From Martinezella miluonensis (GTDB lineage: Bacteria > Pseudomonadota > Alphaproteobacteria > Rhizobiales > Rhizobiaceae): 64,000 bases of DNA. The stretch lies in contig NZ_FMAH01000030.1 of the NCBI RefSeq assembly GCF_900094545.1, forward strand, positions 21,808-85,807. The letters are read 5' to 3'. The notes below the pieces were generated by a model, which was not told the DNA's origin, made no database searches, and saw nothing but the letters and a program-made list of their open reading frames with translations. The position numbers and the translations under genes were made by a program. Of this stretch, positions 51,336 to 60,004 are shown in pieces (the stretch's first letter is position 1; the number at the start of each line of letters is the position of its first letter).

Positions 51336-52559
51336 ATGCGTGCCACGCCCTATCTGACGAACGCCATGCCGGCATACCGGCAGCCTCTGGATGCGCGCGA
51401 TGCTGAAACACTTGGCCTTGCAGCGGCAGACCGGGTGGCGCAAGTTCTTGCGCTCCGCGAAAACAATGATGCAACGCCGCTTCATGCCCTTCCCGGCCTT
51501 GCCGAGGAACTGGGGCTCGGCTCGTTGCATGTCAAAGACGAGGGCTTTCGCCTGGGGCTGGGTTCGTTCAAGGCGCTGGGCGGTGCGTACGCACTGATGA
51601 TCCTGGTGCAGGAAGAAGCCGAGCGCCGCCTTAAACGCAAGGTCACTATCGACGAGCTTATGTCGGAGGAGGTCCGCGCCATCGCCGCCACCATGACTTT
51701 CGCCTGCGCAACCGACGGCAACCACGGCCGCTCTGTTGCCCAGGGCGCTGCGCTCATGGGCGCACGCGCCGTGATCTTCGTCCATTCCGGCGTCAGCGAT
51801 GCGCGCGTTCAGGCCATCGCGCGCTTCGGCGCTGAAATGGTGCGGATCGACGGCAATTATGACTTTTCCGTAGCCGAGGCGGCGCGCGTCGCCACTGAGC
51901 AGGGCTGGACGATTCTCTCCGACACCTCCTGGCCCGGCTACGAATACGTCCCCGGTCTCGTTACGCAGGGCTACACGGCGATGGTGCGAGAGATCTGTGC
52001 CGCGCTACCGCAACCACCAACCCACGTCTTCCTGCAAGCCGGCGTCGGCGGTTTTGCCGCTGCCGTTGCCGGACATACGGCAATCGCACTCGGCGACAAA
52101 CGCCCCCATGTTACGGTGGTTGAACCGGCCCGTGCCGCCTGCCTCTATGAAAGCGTCAAGGCCGGCCATACGGTCAAGGTGGAAGAGACAGAGCCGACCG
52201 TCATGGCAATGCTGGAATGCTACGAGCCCTCGATCGTCGCCTTCCGCATCCTCGAACGGGTGGCTGATGGCTTCATGACCGTCGATGAAGATAGCGCGCC
52301 GGAAGTGATGCGCCTGCTGGCCTTGCCCGTTGCGGGCGACCCGCCCGTGGTTGCAGGGGAAAGTGGGGGCGCGGGTCTGGCCGGCGTCCTGACGGTCCTT
52401 CGTGATCAAGAGCTTGCGGCAAAGATTGGCCTCAACTCGCAGGCGCGGGTTCTCGTCGTCAACACCGAGGGCGCCACAGACCCTGCACTTTACGAGAGCA
52501 TTGTCGGACATAGCGCGGAAGCCGTCCTGAAAGGAGCCCCGTATGACGATCGCAATTGA
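51336..52559 (+). CDS. dpaL: Diaminopropionate ammonia-lyase
   Basis: 407 residues from ATG 51336 (GAGGAG 6 nt upstream). PLP-dependent fold type II; catalytic Lys79 in FRLGLGSFKALGGAYAL and phosphate loop in ATDGNHGRSVAQGAALMGARAVIFVHSGVSDARVQAIARFGAEMVRIDGNYD. Close in pattern to E. coli YgeX, which splits 2,3-diaminopropionate into pyruvate and two ammonia. Overlaps the next gene by 17 bp. The substrate is likely delivered by the M20 hydrolases that follow. Confidence 0.88.
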   Translation: MRATPYLTNAMPAYRQPLDARDAETLGLAAADRVAQVLALRENNDATPLHALPGLAEELGLGSLHVKDEGFRLGLGSFKALGGAYALMILVQEEAERRLKRKVTIDELMSEEVRAIAATMTFACATDGNHGRSVAQGAALMGARAVIFVHSGVSDARVQAIARFGAEMVRIDGNYDFSVAEAARVATEQGWTILSDTSWPGYEYVPGLVTQGYTAMVREICAALPQPPTHVFLQAGVGGFAAAVAGHTAIALGDKRPHVTVVEPARAACLYESVKAGHTVKVEETEPTVMAMLECYEPSIVAFRILERVADGFMTVDEDSAPEVMRLLALPVAGDPPVVAGESGGAGLAGVLTVLRDQELAAKIGLNSQARVLVVNTEGATDPALYESIVGHSAEAVLKGAPYDDRN

Positions 52560-53763
52560 CGCTGCACGTCTGCTCGCCCGTCTCAAGGAGCTTGGAGCCA
52601 CCGGACGCGACGAAGCCGGCCGCCTTTGCCGCATTGCCGCTTCCGATGCCGACCGCGCGGGACGCAATCTCCTCTGCGGCTGGCTGAGGCAAGCGGGACT
52701 GAGGATCGAGATCGACCGTATCGGCAATATCTACGGCATCTGGGAGCCGGACGGGGTCTCTGGCAATCCCATGGTTATGGGATCACACATCGATACAGTT
52801 ATTGATGCCGGCATCTACGATGGCTGCTACGGCGTCTTATCGGGCCTTGCCGTCATAGAGGCCATGCAACAGGCTGGCCTGCGCCCTTCGCGCCCGCTGA
52901 CGGTCGTCGCCTTTACCAATGAAGAAGGGGTGCGCTACGCACCTGATATGATGGGCAGCCTCGTCGCCGCTGGCGGCCTTGCGACGGACGATGCGCTTGC
53001 CATTGTTGGCACCGACGGCACGACACTCGGTGCGGAACTGCACCGCATCGGCTATGCAGGAAGCCGCGAACCGGGCTTTCTCAAGCCCCATGCCTATGTC
53101 GAGTTGCATGTCGAGCAAGGGCCGATCCTCGAGGCCGAAGGCCAGCCGATCGGCGCTGTCGAAAATCTCCAGGGTATTTCCTGGCAGAAGGTGACCATCG
53201 GCGGCATGGCAAACCACGCAGGCACCACGCCCATGGTGATGCGCCGCGACGCAGGCGTCGCCGCCGCACAGACGCTTGCCTTTCTCGACAGGCTTGCCCG
53301 AGATACGCAAGGCGCGGTCGCGACCGTCGGCACCATCCGCTTCGAACCCAATGCGATCAACGTCATTCCGTCGAGCGCAATCTTCACTGTCGATCTCCGC
53401 AATCCCGATGAGGAGCGGCTCAAAGGCCAGGAAGTTGCCCTCGATACTTTCTTGAATGGGCTGCGCAGCGAAGGCTTCGAGGTGACGACCGAGCGCCTGG
53501 CCCGCTTCCAACCGGTGACCTTTGCGCCGGAAATCGTCGCCGCTATCGAGGCATCCGCGGCTGAACGCCAGCTCGTGTGCCGGCGCATGACGTCGGGGGC
53601 CGGTCACGACGCGCAGATGATCGTCCGTATCGCTCCCGCCGCCATGATCTTCGTACCCTCAAAGGGTGGCATCAGCCACAATCCGGCCGAATACACCGCC
53701 GACGCCGATCTGATTGCAGGCGCCAACGTGCTCCTCGACGTTGCAAGGAAATTCAGCCGATGA
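52543..53763 (+). CDS. M20 hydantoinase/carbamoylase-family amidase
   Basis: 406 residues. Zinc ligands in MVMGSHIDTVIDAGIYDGCYGV, VVAFTNEEGVRYAPDMMGS and, C-terminal, MTSGAGHDAQMI. The family includes N-carbamoyl-amino-acid hydrolases, allantoate amidohydrolase and bacterial beta-ureidopropionase. 17-bp overlap with dpaL implies coupled translation. May remove an N-carbamoyl group from a diaminopropionate derivative (inference). Confidence 0.9.
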   Translation: MTIAIDAARLLARLKELGATGRDEAGRLCRIAASDADRAGRNLLCGWLRQAGLRIEIDRIGNIYGIWEPDGVSGNPMVMGSHIDTVIDAGIYDGCYGVLSGLAVIEAMQQAGLRPSRPLTVVAFTNEEGVRYAPDMMGSLVAAGGLATDDALAIVGTDGTTLGAELHRIGYAGSREPGFLKPHAYVELHVEQGPILEAEGQPIGAVENLQGISWQKVTIGGMANHAGTTPMVMRRDAGVAAAQTLAFLDRLARDTQGAVATVGTIRFEPNAINVIPSSAIFTVDLRNPDEERLKGQEVALDTFLNGLRSEGFEVTTERLARFQPVTFAPEIVAAIEASAAERQLVCRRMTSGAGHDAQMIVRIAPAAMIFVPSKGGISHNPAEYTADADLIAGANVLLDVARKFSR

Positions 53764-54908
53764 CCGACCTCAAAAACCTTCACGCGCAGATGACCGAGTG
53801 GCGGCGTGATCTTCATCGCCATCCCGAGTTCGGCTTCGAGGAAAACCGGACCGCAGCCTTCGTCGCCGAAACCCTGCGAGCTTTTGGCATCGATGTTGCG
53901 GAAGGTGTCGGCGGCACCGGCGTCGTCGGGACACTACGGCGCGGAACGTCGAACCGCGCGATCGCGCTGCGGGCCGACATGGATGCTCTGCGCATCACCG
54001 AAGCCACAGGCGCGGCCTGGACTTCGACCAAGCCCGGCACCATGCATGCCTGCGGGCATGACGGACACACGGCGATGCTGCTCGGCGCCGCGCAACTCCT
54101 CGCCGAAGAAGGCGGCTTTGACGGAACGGTCCGCTTTCTGTTCCAACCCGCCGAGGAATGGGGCCAGGGCGCACGCGCCATGCTGGACGACGGCCTGATG
54201 GAGCGCTTCCCGTTCGACGAAGTCTATGGCCTCCACAATATGCCCGGCCTGCCGGTCGGACATTTCGAGACGCGGGCCGGTGCGATCATGTCGGCGGAAG
54301 ACATTTTCGAGATCACGCTGAAGGGCAAGGGCGGCCACGCCTCCCGGCCGGACTGGGGACGCGAGGTCATGGTCCCGGCCTGTTCGCTGGTCCTCGAGTT
54401 GCAGACCATTGTCGCCCGCCGCCTGAGCCCCGCGGAAATCGCCGTCGTTTCAGTCACGGAACTGCTGACGGACGGAACGCGCAATGCCTTGCCGAGCAAG
54501 GCTCGCGTCTTGGGGGACTGCAGGAGTTTCCATCCCGAGGTCTCGGCGCGCATCGAGGCGGAAATGCGCCGGATTGCACGGGGCGTCGCCGAAGGGCATG
54601 GCGTGGAGGTCGAAGTGGAATACACAAGGGAATTTGTTCCGACGATCAATGACGCCAGCCTTGCCGCCGAGATGATGGCCGCAGTCAGCTCGATCTCGCG
54701 GGCGGTGGCAACCCGCCCAGAACCGATGACCGGCTCCGAGGACTTCGCGCGGTTCCTCGCCCACGCTCCCGGTTGCTACGCATTCATCGGCAACGGCGAA
54801 AACTGCCCGCCCCTCAACAATCCCGGCTATGACTTCAACGACGCAGCCTTGATCCACGGCGCGCAGGTGCACGCCGCCACCGTGAGACGCCGCCTGCCGG
54901 TGCAGTAG
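53760..54908 (+). CDS. M20 amidohydrolase, hippurate-hydrolase type
   Basis: 382 residues from ATG 53760, overlapping the previous stop (ATGA). Metal site CysHis: MHACGHDGHTAMLLGAAQLL (Cys98, His100, His103), FLFQPAEEWGQGARAMLDDG and GLHNMPGLPVGH, EPMTGSEDFARFL. Family removes N-acyl groups from amino acids. Third catabolic gene of the operon. Confidence 0.92.
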   Translation: MTDLKNLHAQMTEWRRDLHRHPEFGFEENRTAAFVAETLRAFGIDVAEGVGGTGVVGTLRRGTSNRAIALRADMDALRITEATGAAWTSTKPGTMHACGHDGHTAMLLGAAQLLAEEGGFDGTVRFLFQPAEEWGQGARAMLDDGLMERFPFDEVYGLHNMPGLPVGHFETRAGAIMSAEDIFEITLKGKGGHASRPDWGREVMVPACSLVLELQTIVARRLSPAEIAVVSVTELLTDGTRNALPSKARVLGDCRSFHPEVSARIEAEMRRIARGVAEGHGVEVEVEYTREFVPTINDASLAAEMMAAVSSISRAVATRPEPMTGSEDFARFLAHAPGCYAFIGNGENCPPLNNPGYDFNDAALIHGAQVHAATVRRRLPVQ

Positions 54909-55252
54909 CAGAGCCTTGCTGATCCGCCGCCTCCTCGAGGTCCAGCATAGCTGGCGCTTTGCCAAGACGCACGGCCGTGTCGAGACCAACTCCCTGCATC
55001 CCGTGAAAAACTCGCGCTGACCGGCAACTACGTCGCCTACATCTCTGAACCAGATGCCGCAGCTTACGATCGCTGATGAAAAAAACTGCCTCAGATCATC
55101 CGCGCACCGGATCGCCCCAATAGCTTTTTTTGCAACAGAGCTTTTTCATCTTCCATGCGCGCCGTCGACATCTGGCGGCGCGCATGGAAATGCTTAATAA
55201 CTATCCGTCAGGCGATATGCGCCAAACAGTCCATGAGGGGAGAGACTACGAA
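54909..55252. other. Leader of the amino acid ABC operon
   Basis: 344 bases. Contains a T7 run and a half-site TGCAACA (55131-55137) similar to the lrp operator, and a 14-bp hairpin (55151-55189). No gene. Confidence 0.45.
55151..55189 (+). promoter_or_regulatory. 14-bp perfect hairpin upstream of the SBP gene
   Basis: Arm 55151-55164 (TTCCATGCGCGCCG) pairs perfectly with 55176-55189, loop 11 nt, about 63 nt before the SBP start. No T-run follows. May be a leader element that controls or stabilises the ABC mRNA. Confidence 0.55.
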
Positions 55253-56071
55253 ATGACACTTTCCAGAACTCTTAAATCCGCCCTGTTGGGCGTAGCCGCA
55301 TTGGGTCTGACTGTGCCGGCCTTAGCCGACCAGCTTTCCGACGTGAAGGCTGCGGGCAAGATCACCACGGCAACCGACATGCACTACGCGCCGTTCGACA
55401 TGTTGGTGGACGGCAACTATCAGGGCATGACGAAGGATCTCTTCGATGGCGTGGCCAAGCAGATCGGCGCAGAGCCGGTCTATCAGGACATTCCCTGGAC
55501 CGCCGAACTGCCCGGCCTCGAGGTCAAGAAGTTCGACATCGTGATCGCTCCGGTAACCATCACGCCTGAGCGCCTGCAGCGCTACGCCTTCAGCCTGCCG
55601 ATCGCCGACGCGACGGTCGCGCTGGTCCATGCCGCCGGCAACACCAGCCTGAAGAAGCCAGAAGACATCAAGGGCAAGACCGTCGGCGTCCAGCAGGGCA
55701 CCGCGCAGTTCAAGCAGCTACAAGCCTTTGGCGAAAAGCTGGGTGGCGTGACCGTCAAGGAGTACGGCACCACCGACGAGGCCTATGCCGATCTTGCCGC
55801 CGGCCGTCTCGACGCGGTCGCCGGCTCGCTGCCGAACCTCGCCTATCTGGTGAAGGCCCGTCCGGAGACCTTCGCCCTGTTCGAGCCCGCGACCTTCGGC
55901 CAGCCGACCTATTTCGCCTGGGTTCTGCGCAAGGACAAGGATAGCGAAAGCTATGTCAAGGCCATCAACGACGCGCTGCTGAAGATGACGGATGACGGTC
56001 GTGTCAAGGCCATCCAGGAGAAGTGGCTGGGCACCTACACCGCGCTGCCGCGCGAAGTTCCGACCAAGTAA
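55253..56071 (+). CDS. Polar amino acid ABC binding protein
   Basis: 272 residues from ATG 55253 (GGGGAGAG upstream). Signal peptide (LKSALLGVAALGLTVPALA), then SBP_bac_3 pattern (GKITTATDMHYAPFDMLVDGNYQGMTKDLFDGVAKQIGAEPVYQDIPWTAELPGLEVKKFDIVIAPVTITPERLQRYAFSLPI). Binds a polar amino acid or analogue in the periplasm. Followed by a GNRA-loop hairpin, then permeases. Confidence 0.92.
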   Translation: MTLSRTLKSALLGVAALGLTVPALADQLSDVKAAGKITTATDMHYAPFDMLVDGNYQGMTKDLFDGVAKQIGAEPVYQDIPWTAELPGLEVKKFDIVIAPVTITPERLQRYAFSLPIADATVALVHAAGNTSLKKPEDIKGKTVGVQQGTAQFKQLQAFGEKLGGVTVKEYGTTDEAYADLAAGRLDAVAGSLPNLAYLVKARPETFALFEPATFGQPTYFAWVLRKDKDSESYVKAINDALLKMTDDGRVKAIQEKWLGTYTALPREVPTK

Positions 56072-56080
56072 CGACGTGCC

Positions 56081-56104
56081 GCGGGCGGGAGCGATCCCGC
56101 CCGC
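56081..56104 (+). promoter_or_regulatory. Intercistronic hairpin with GNRA loop
   Basis: GCGGGCGGGA and TCCCGCCCGC pair over 10 bp with tetraloop GCGA. It sits between the SBP and permease genes, as do mRNA-stabilising hairpins that raise SBP over permease levels. Confidence 0.65.
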
Positions 56105-56128
56105 GCGCCCCGGCCAAACGGAACCTTG

Positions 56129-56776
56129 ATGTTCTCCATCTCGACTTTTGTGGGCAGCTTCGGGCCGCTCTTCTGGGCGGCGCGCTATACGCTGCTCGTT
56201 TCTCTGCTGGGCATTGGGCTCGGGCTGGTCATTGGCGCGCTCATCTGCGCCGCCGGCCTCTCGCGTTCGGTTTGGCTGCGCCGTTTCGCGGCGCTTTGGG
56301 TCAGTTTCCTGCGCGGCGTTCCGCTGCTTGTGCAGCTGCTACTGTGCTATTATCTTTTGCCCGTCATCGGCATCAACGTGCCGGCCATGGTCGCCGCCGT
56401 GGTCACGGTCGGCATCTGTTCCAGCGCCTATGTTTCCGAAATCTGGCGCGGCGCCATCATGGCCCTACCGCCTGGGCAGTCCGAGGCGGCCACCGCCATC
56501 GGCATGGGGCCGCGCGACATCTGGACCCGGATCATCCTGCCGCAAGCAGTCAAGATCTCGCTGCCGGCGCTGGTCAATGAGATGATCCTGCTGGTCAAGG
56601 CATCCTCGCTGGTCTCCGTGGTCGGCATACTCGAGGTGACGCGCGCCAGCCAGGCGCAGGCCGGGACGACCTTTCGCCCGCTCGAAGTCTATCTCGCGGC
56701 GGCTTGCATCTACTTGGTCATCAACCTCTGCCTCGCGGCATTGGGGCGCTATCTCGAACACAGGATGACCGTGTAA
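56129..56776 (+). CDS. Amino acid ABC permease 1
   Basis: 215 residues from ATG 56129. Five helices, HisM/GlnP type; RGVPLLVQLLLCYYLLP and coupling region IWRGAIMALPPGQSEAATAIGMGPRDIWTRIILPQAVKISLPALVNEMI are characteristic. Overlaps permease 2 by 1 nt (TAATG). Confidence 0.93.
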   Translation: MFSISTFVGSFGPLFWAARYTLLVSLLGIGLGLVIGALICAAGLSRSVWLRRFAALWVSFLRGVPLLVQLLLCYYLLPVIGINVPAMVAAVVTVGICSSAYVSEIWRGAIMALPPGQSEAATAIGMGPRDIWTRIILPQAVKISLPALVNEMILLVKASSLVSVVGILEVTRASQAQAGTTFRPLEVYLAAACIYLVINLCLAALGRYLEHRMTV

Positions 56777-57438
56777 TGGACTTGAGCATCCTGTTGCAAT
56801 ATTGGCCGATCCTGCTGAACGGCTTCAGCCTCACCATCCTATGCTGGGCGCTGGGCACCATCTTCAGCATGGCGCTGGGGCTGGCCATCGCGCTGATACA
56901 GCGCTACGGACCGCGCCTGCTCGGCTGGCTGATCCAGGCCTATATCGAGATCATCCGCGGGACGCCCTTCCTGGTGCAGCTCTTCATGCTCTACTACGGC
57001 GGCCCGCTGCTCGGGCTGCGGCTGGAAGCGCTACCCGCCGGACTGCTGGGATTAACCATCTACGGCAGCCCGTATTTCGCGGAAATCTTCCGCTCGGGCT
57101 TCAACGCCGTGCCGCTGGGCCAGCTCGAGGCGGCGCGCGCAATCGGCATGTCGGAGCCGAACATCGTGCGGCGGATCCTGCTGCCGCTCGGCCTCGTCTC
57201 GGCGCTGCCGGCTCTGGTCAACTTCTCGATCATTCTGACCAAGGAAACGGTGATTTTGTCGATCATCACCGTGCCGGAGCTGATGTATTCGGTGCAGCGC
57301 ATGTCCACCGAGACGTTCCGCTACCTCGAGGCAAACCTGGTGCTGGCGCTGTTCTTCTGGGCGCTGGTCGAAATCATCTCGCGCTTTGGCCGACTGCTGG
57401 AAGCGCGCATCACGAAACATCTGATCGAAAGGACGTAA
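56776..57438 (+). CDS. Amino acid ABC permease 2
   Basis: 220 residues from ATG 56776. RGTPFLVQLFMLYYGGP and FRSGFNAVPLGQLEAARAIGMSEPNIVRRILLPLGLVSALPALVNFSI are the polar amino acid permease signatures. Starts on the last base of the preceding stop. Confidence 0.93.
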   Translation: MDLSILLQYWPILLNGFSLTILCWALGTIFSMALGLAIALIQRYGPRLLGWLIQAYIEIIRGTPFLVQLFMLYYGGPLLGLRLEALPAGLLGLTIYGSPYFAEIFRSGFNAVPLGQLEAARAIGMSEPNIVRRILLPLGLVSALPALVNFSIILTKETVILSIITVPELMYSVQRMSTETFRYLEANLVLALFFWALVEIISRFGRLLEARITKHLIERT

Positions 57439-57439
57439 G

Positions 57440-58216
57440 ATGCTTGCCGCGTCATCCGTCGAGATCCGCAAGATCAATAAGTATTACGGTCCTTTCCAGG
57501 CGTTGAAGGACGTGGACCTCTCTATCCCGCCGGGCAAGGTCACCTGCCTGATCGGGCCGTCGGGCTCGGGCAAGTCCACGCTGCTGCGCTGCATCAACTT
57601 CCTCGAGGAATATGATTCCGGCGAGATCACCATCGACGGGCAGTTGATCGGCTACGTTGCCCCAGGTGGCGCCAGGATGCTGGGGCGCAAGCTGCGCGAA
57701 ATGCGCCGTTCTATCGGCATGGTGTTCCAGCAGTTCAACCTCTGGCCGCACATGACTGCGCTGCAGAACGTGGCCGAAGGGCTGATGCGCGTGCGTGGCC
57801 TGCCGAAATCCGAAGCCGAGGGGCGTGCCGCCGAGGCGTTGAAGAAGGTCGGGCTCAGCGACAAGATGGCCAACCACCCCTCGCGCCTGTCGGGCGGCCA
57901 GCAGCAGCGCGTGGCGATTGCCCGCGCGATTGCGATGGAGCCGCGCCTGATGCTGTTCGACGAACCGACCTCGGCGCTCGACCCGGAGCTGGTGGGCGAG
58001 GTGCTGAGCGTCATGAAGACCCTCGCCTCCGAAGGCATGACCATGGTCGTCGTCACCCATGAAATGGGCTTCGCCGCACATGTCGCCGATCAGGTCGCCT
58101 TCATGGAAAAGGGCGTGCTGGTCGGGGTCGACGCCCCTTCCCGGATCCTGCATCAACCCGAGGACGCACGCATCCAGGCCTTCCTGCGCACGTATCACGA
58201 ACGCAATAGCTTCTGA
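57440..58216 (+). CDS. Amino acid ABC ATPase
   Basis: 258 residues. Walker A GPSGSGKSTLLRCINFLEEYDSGEITIDG, Q-loop VFQQFNLWPHMTALQNV, signature LSGGQQQRVAIARAIAMEPRLMLFDEPTSALDPELVGEVL, H-loop VVVTHEMGFA. GlnQ/HisP type. Completes the operon started by dpaL or by its own leader. Confidence 0.94.
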   Translation: MLAASSVEIRKINKYYGPFQALKDVDLSIPPGKVTCLIGPSGSGKSTLLRCINFLEEYDSGEITIDGQLIGYVAPGGARMLGRKLREMRRSIGMVFQQFNLWPHMTALQNVAEGLMRVRGLPKSEAEGRAAEALKKVGLSDKMANHPSRLSGGQQQRVAIARAIAMEPRLMLFDEPTSALDPELVGEVLSVMKTLASEGMTMVVVTHEMGFAAHVADQVAFMEKGVLVGVDAPSRILHQPEDARIQAFLRTYHERNSF

Positions 58217-58541
58217 GCAAGGTTTACGATCGTCGATGGCGATCCGCTAGAGCGGTTCAGCTCTTTACGGAATCTGAGGACCGCTCTAACTTATTGTTTT
58301 TACGCAATTTCGGACGGAAAGCCGCTGCGCACTTTTCCTGGAATTGCTCTGGCAACTTCGCCTGGCGGACCGGCACGCCGACCGAGCCTTTCGCTATGCG
58401 TTCAGCACCGGCATGGAAGCGTAACACCGGAACGTAAAGTCGGCGGTTGCCACCGCGGCCAGGTACCCATTCTCGCGTGAACATCAGCCAGGATGCCGGC
58501 AGCACTATAGCTGCCGCCGCAGACCGGTGACGTTCTGAAGA
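58217..58541. other. Intergenic with palindromic repeat copy 2
   Basis: 325 bases after the ABC ATPase gene; most is the repeat at 58247-58350, the remainder contains no recognisable gene. Confidence 0.4.
58247..58350. repeat. Rhizobial palindromic intergenic repeat, copy 2
   Basis: CTAGAGCGG... with core ACGCAATTTCGGACGGAAAG, CCGCTGCGCACTTTTCCTGG and end GAATTGCTCT: the inverse of the element at 4292-4398. It lies between convergent genes. Confidence 0.75.
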
Positions 58542-59738
58542 TCATTTTCCCTCCGCCCGATGCAGCTTGAGGGTAAAGATCGCAGCGATGGCGGCGGCGA
58601 TGGCACTCGCGGTGATCGGGCCGAGATAGGTGCCCGTACGGTCGAAGACGAAGCCGGCTAGGGTGGGGCCGAGCAGTGCGGCAATTCCGACGCCGGTGTA
58701 AAGATAGCCGAGCAAGGCGCCGATATTCGGCGTACCGAAAAGTTCGGCGGCGACGGCTGGATAAAGACCGACGCATCCGCCGTAGGCGGCGCCGAAAATA
58801 ACGGCGAAGATGGCGAGCATCACGAAATTGGCGGCAAAGGCCCAGAGGATAAAGGAACCTGCTACCACGGCGGTGAGAAGCGCAAGCAAGCGCACCGAGC
58901 CGATGCGGTCACCGAAACCTGCGAGGACGAAGCGTCCAAACACATTGCCTACGCCGATCAGCGCAATCAGCGCGGTTCCTGAGTCGAGTGACAGTCCGAG
59001 GTCGTGTGCTGCCGGCACAATGTGAACATAGGGGATGAAGATGCAGAAGGAACCAAGGACGATCACGAGATAGAAAAGGGGGAATCCAGGCTTGCTCCAG
59101 GCAGTCAATGGACTGAGGAGCGTGGGCGGCAATGCATTCGCTCTGCTGTTGGCCGGACGTCGGCGAACCAGCATCATGGCTGGAGGACCTATTACGGCGA
59201 TCACCGCCGCGAGCATCAGAAAAGAGCCACGCCAGCCGATCACCGGGATGAGCTTGGCGACGGCGAAAGGCAGCAGCAGCGTGCCGAGCCCGAGGCCGGC
59301 CGTAGCGATGCCGGAAGCTTTCGCGCGTTTTGTCTGGAACCAGGATTGGACGGCACCGATCACCGGTACATAGGAAAGTCCTATGCCGAGGCCAACACCG
59401 ACCCCGTAAGCGATATAAAGTCCGAGGAGAGAAGTCGCCTGACTGGCAACGACATAGCCCGCGGCCATTGCGATGAGACCTGCAGCGACGAGCCGGCGGG
59501 TAGACCAGCGATCGGCAAGTGGGCCGGCAATGGCGCCCAGCGCGTAAAAGAGAAATGCGGCGATCGAGAAGACAAGCGCGATCTCGCCTCGCGATGCATT
59601 GAACTCAGCCGACAAACCCGGAAACAAGGCAGAGAAAGCGTAGGCGGAGCCGAAGGTAATGGCTGTAATAGCGTGCGCTCCGCCAACAACCCGCCAGCCA
59701 TGTCGAGAGTCGAGAGCGTCTTCGTTGGATTGCAGCAT
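58542..59738 (-). CDS. MFS transporter, monocarboxylate/oxalate-type
   Basis: 398 residues, 12 helices. GPLADRWSTRRLVAAGLIAMAAGY, SYVPVIGAVQSWFQTKRAKASGIATAGLGLGTLLLPFAVAKLI, and AAYGGCVGLYPAVAAELFGTPNIGALLGYLYTGVGIAALLGP are the OFA/MCT-like pattern. GGAGTTCATAC lies before the ATG. Upstream, a 24-bp inverted repeat (59827-59850) may be its operator. Substrate unknown. Confidence 0.88.
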   Translation of the reverse strand: MLQSNEDALDSRHGWRVVGGAHAITAITFGSAYAFSALFPGLSAEFNASRGEIALVFSIAAFLFYALGAIAGPLADRWSTRRLVAAGLIAMAAGYVVASQATSLLGLYIAYGVGVGLGIGLSYVPVIGAVQSWFQTKRAKASGIATAGLGLGTLLLPFAVAKLIPVIGWRGSFLMLAAVIAVIGPPAMMLVRRRPANSRANALPPTLLSPLTAWSKPGFPLFYLVIVLGSFCIFIPYVHIVPAAHDLGLSLDSGTALIALIGVGNVFGRFVLAGFGDRIGSVRLLALLTAVVAGSFILWAFAANFVMLAIFAVIFGAAYGGCVGLYPAVAAELFGTPNIGALLGYLYTGVGIAALLGPTLAGFVFDRTGTYLGPITASAIAAAIAAIFTLKLHRAEGK

Positions 59739-59826
59739 GTATGAACTCCGATGATCATGCGTATTTCGCAGTAACCTGGAAGCCGGTTGGCAAAACGCGT
59801 GCTCTATGCATGTCTAGCATCGCCGA

Positions 59827-59850
59827 TGATGTATATACATATACACATCA
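59827..59850. promoter_or_regulatory. 24-bp inverted repeat in the MFS promoter
   Basis: A symmetric A/T-rich element with arms TGATGT...ACATCA and central TATA/TATA steps; 20 of 24 positions are complementary. It resembles GntR-type operators and lies ~90-110 bp upstream of the MFS start. Confidence 0.45.
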
Positions 59851-60004
59851 AGGTAAGATGCTCGTCAAGCGCGAAAACCGGTCTTGTCAGATGAAGGCAG
59901 GCAATATCGGCTGCTGCAGCAACGACCGTATATTTGGACCAGCGCGGTAGAGAGAATGTTAGCGCCATGATCTCCCGAGCCGATACCGATTAAAGCCTTC
60001 ACGA

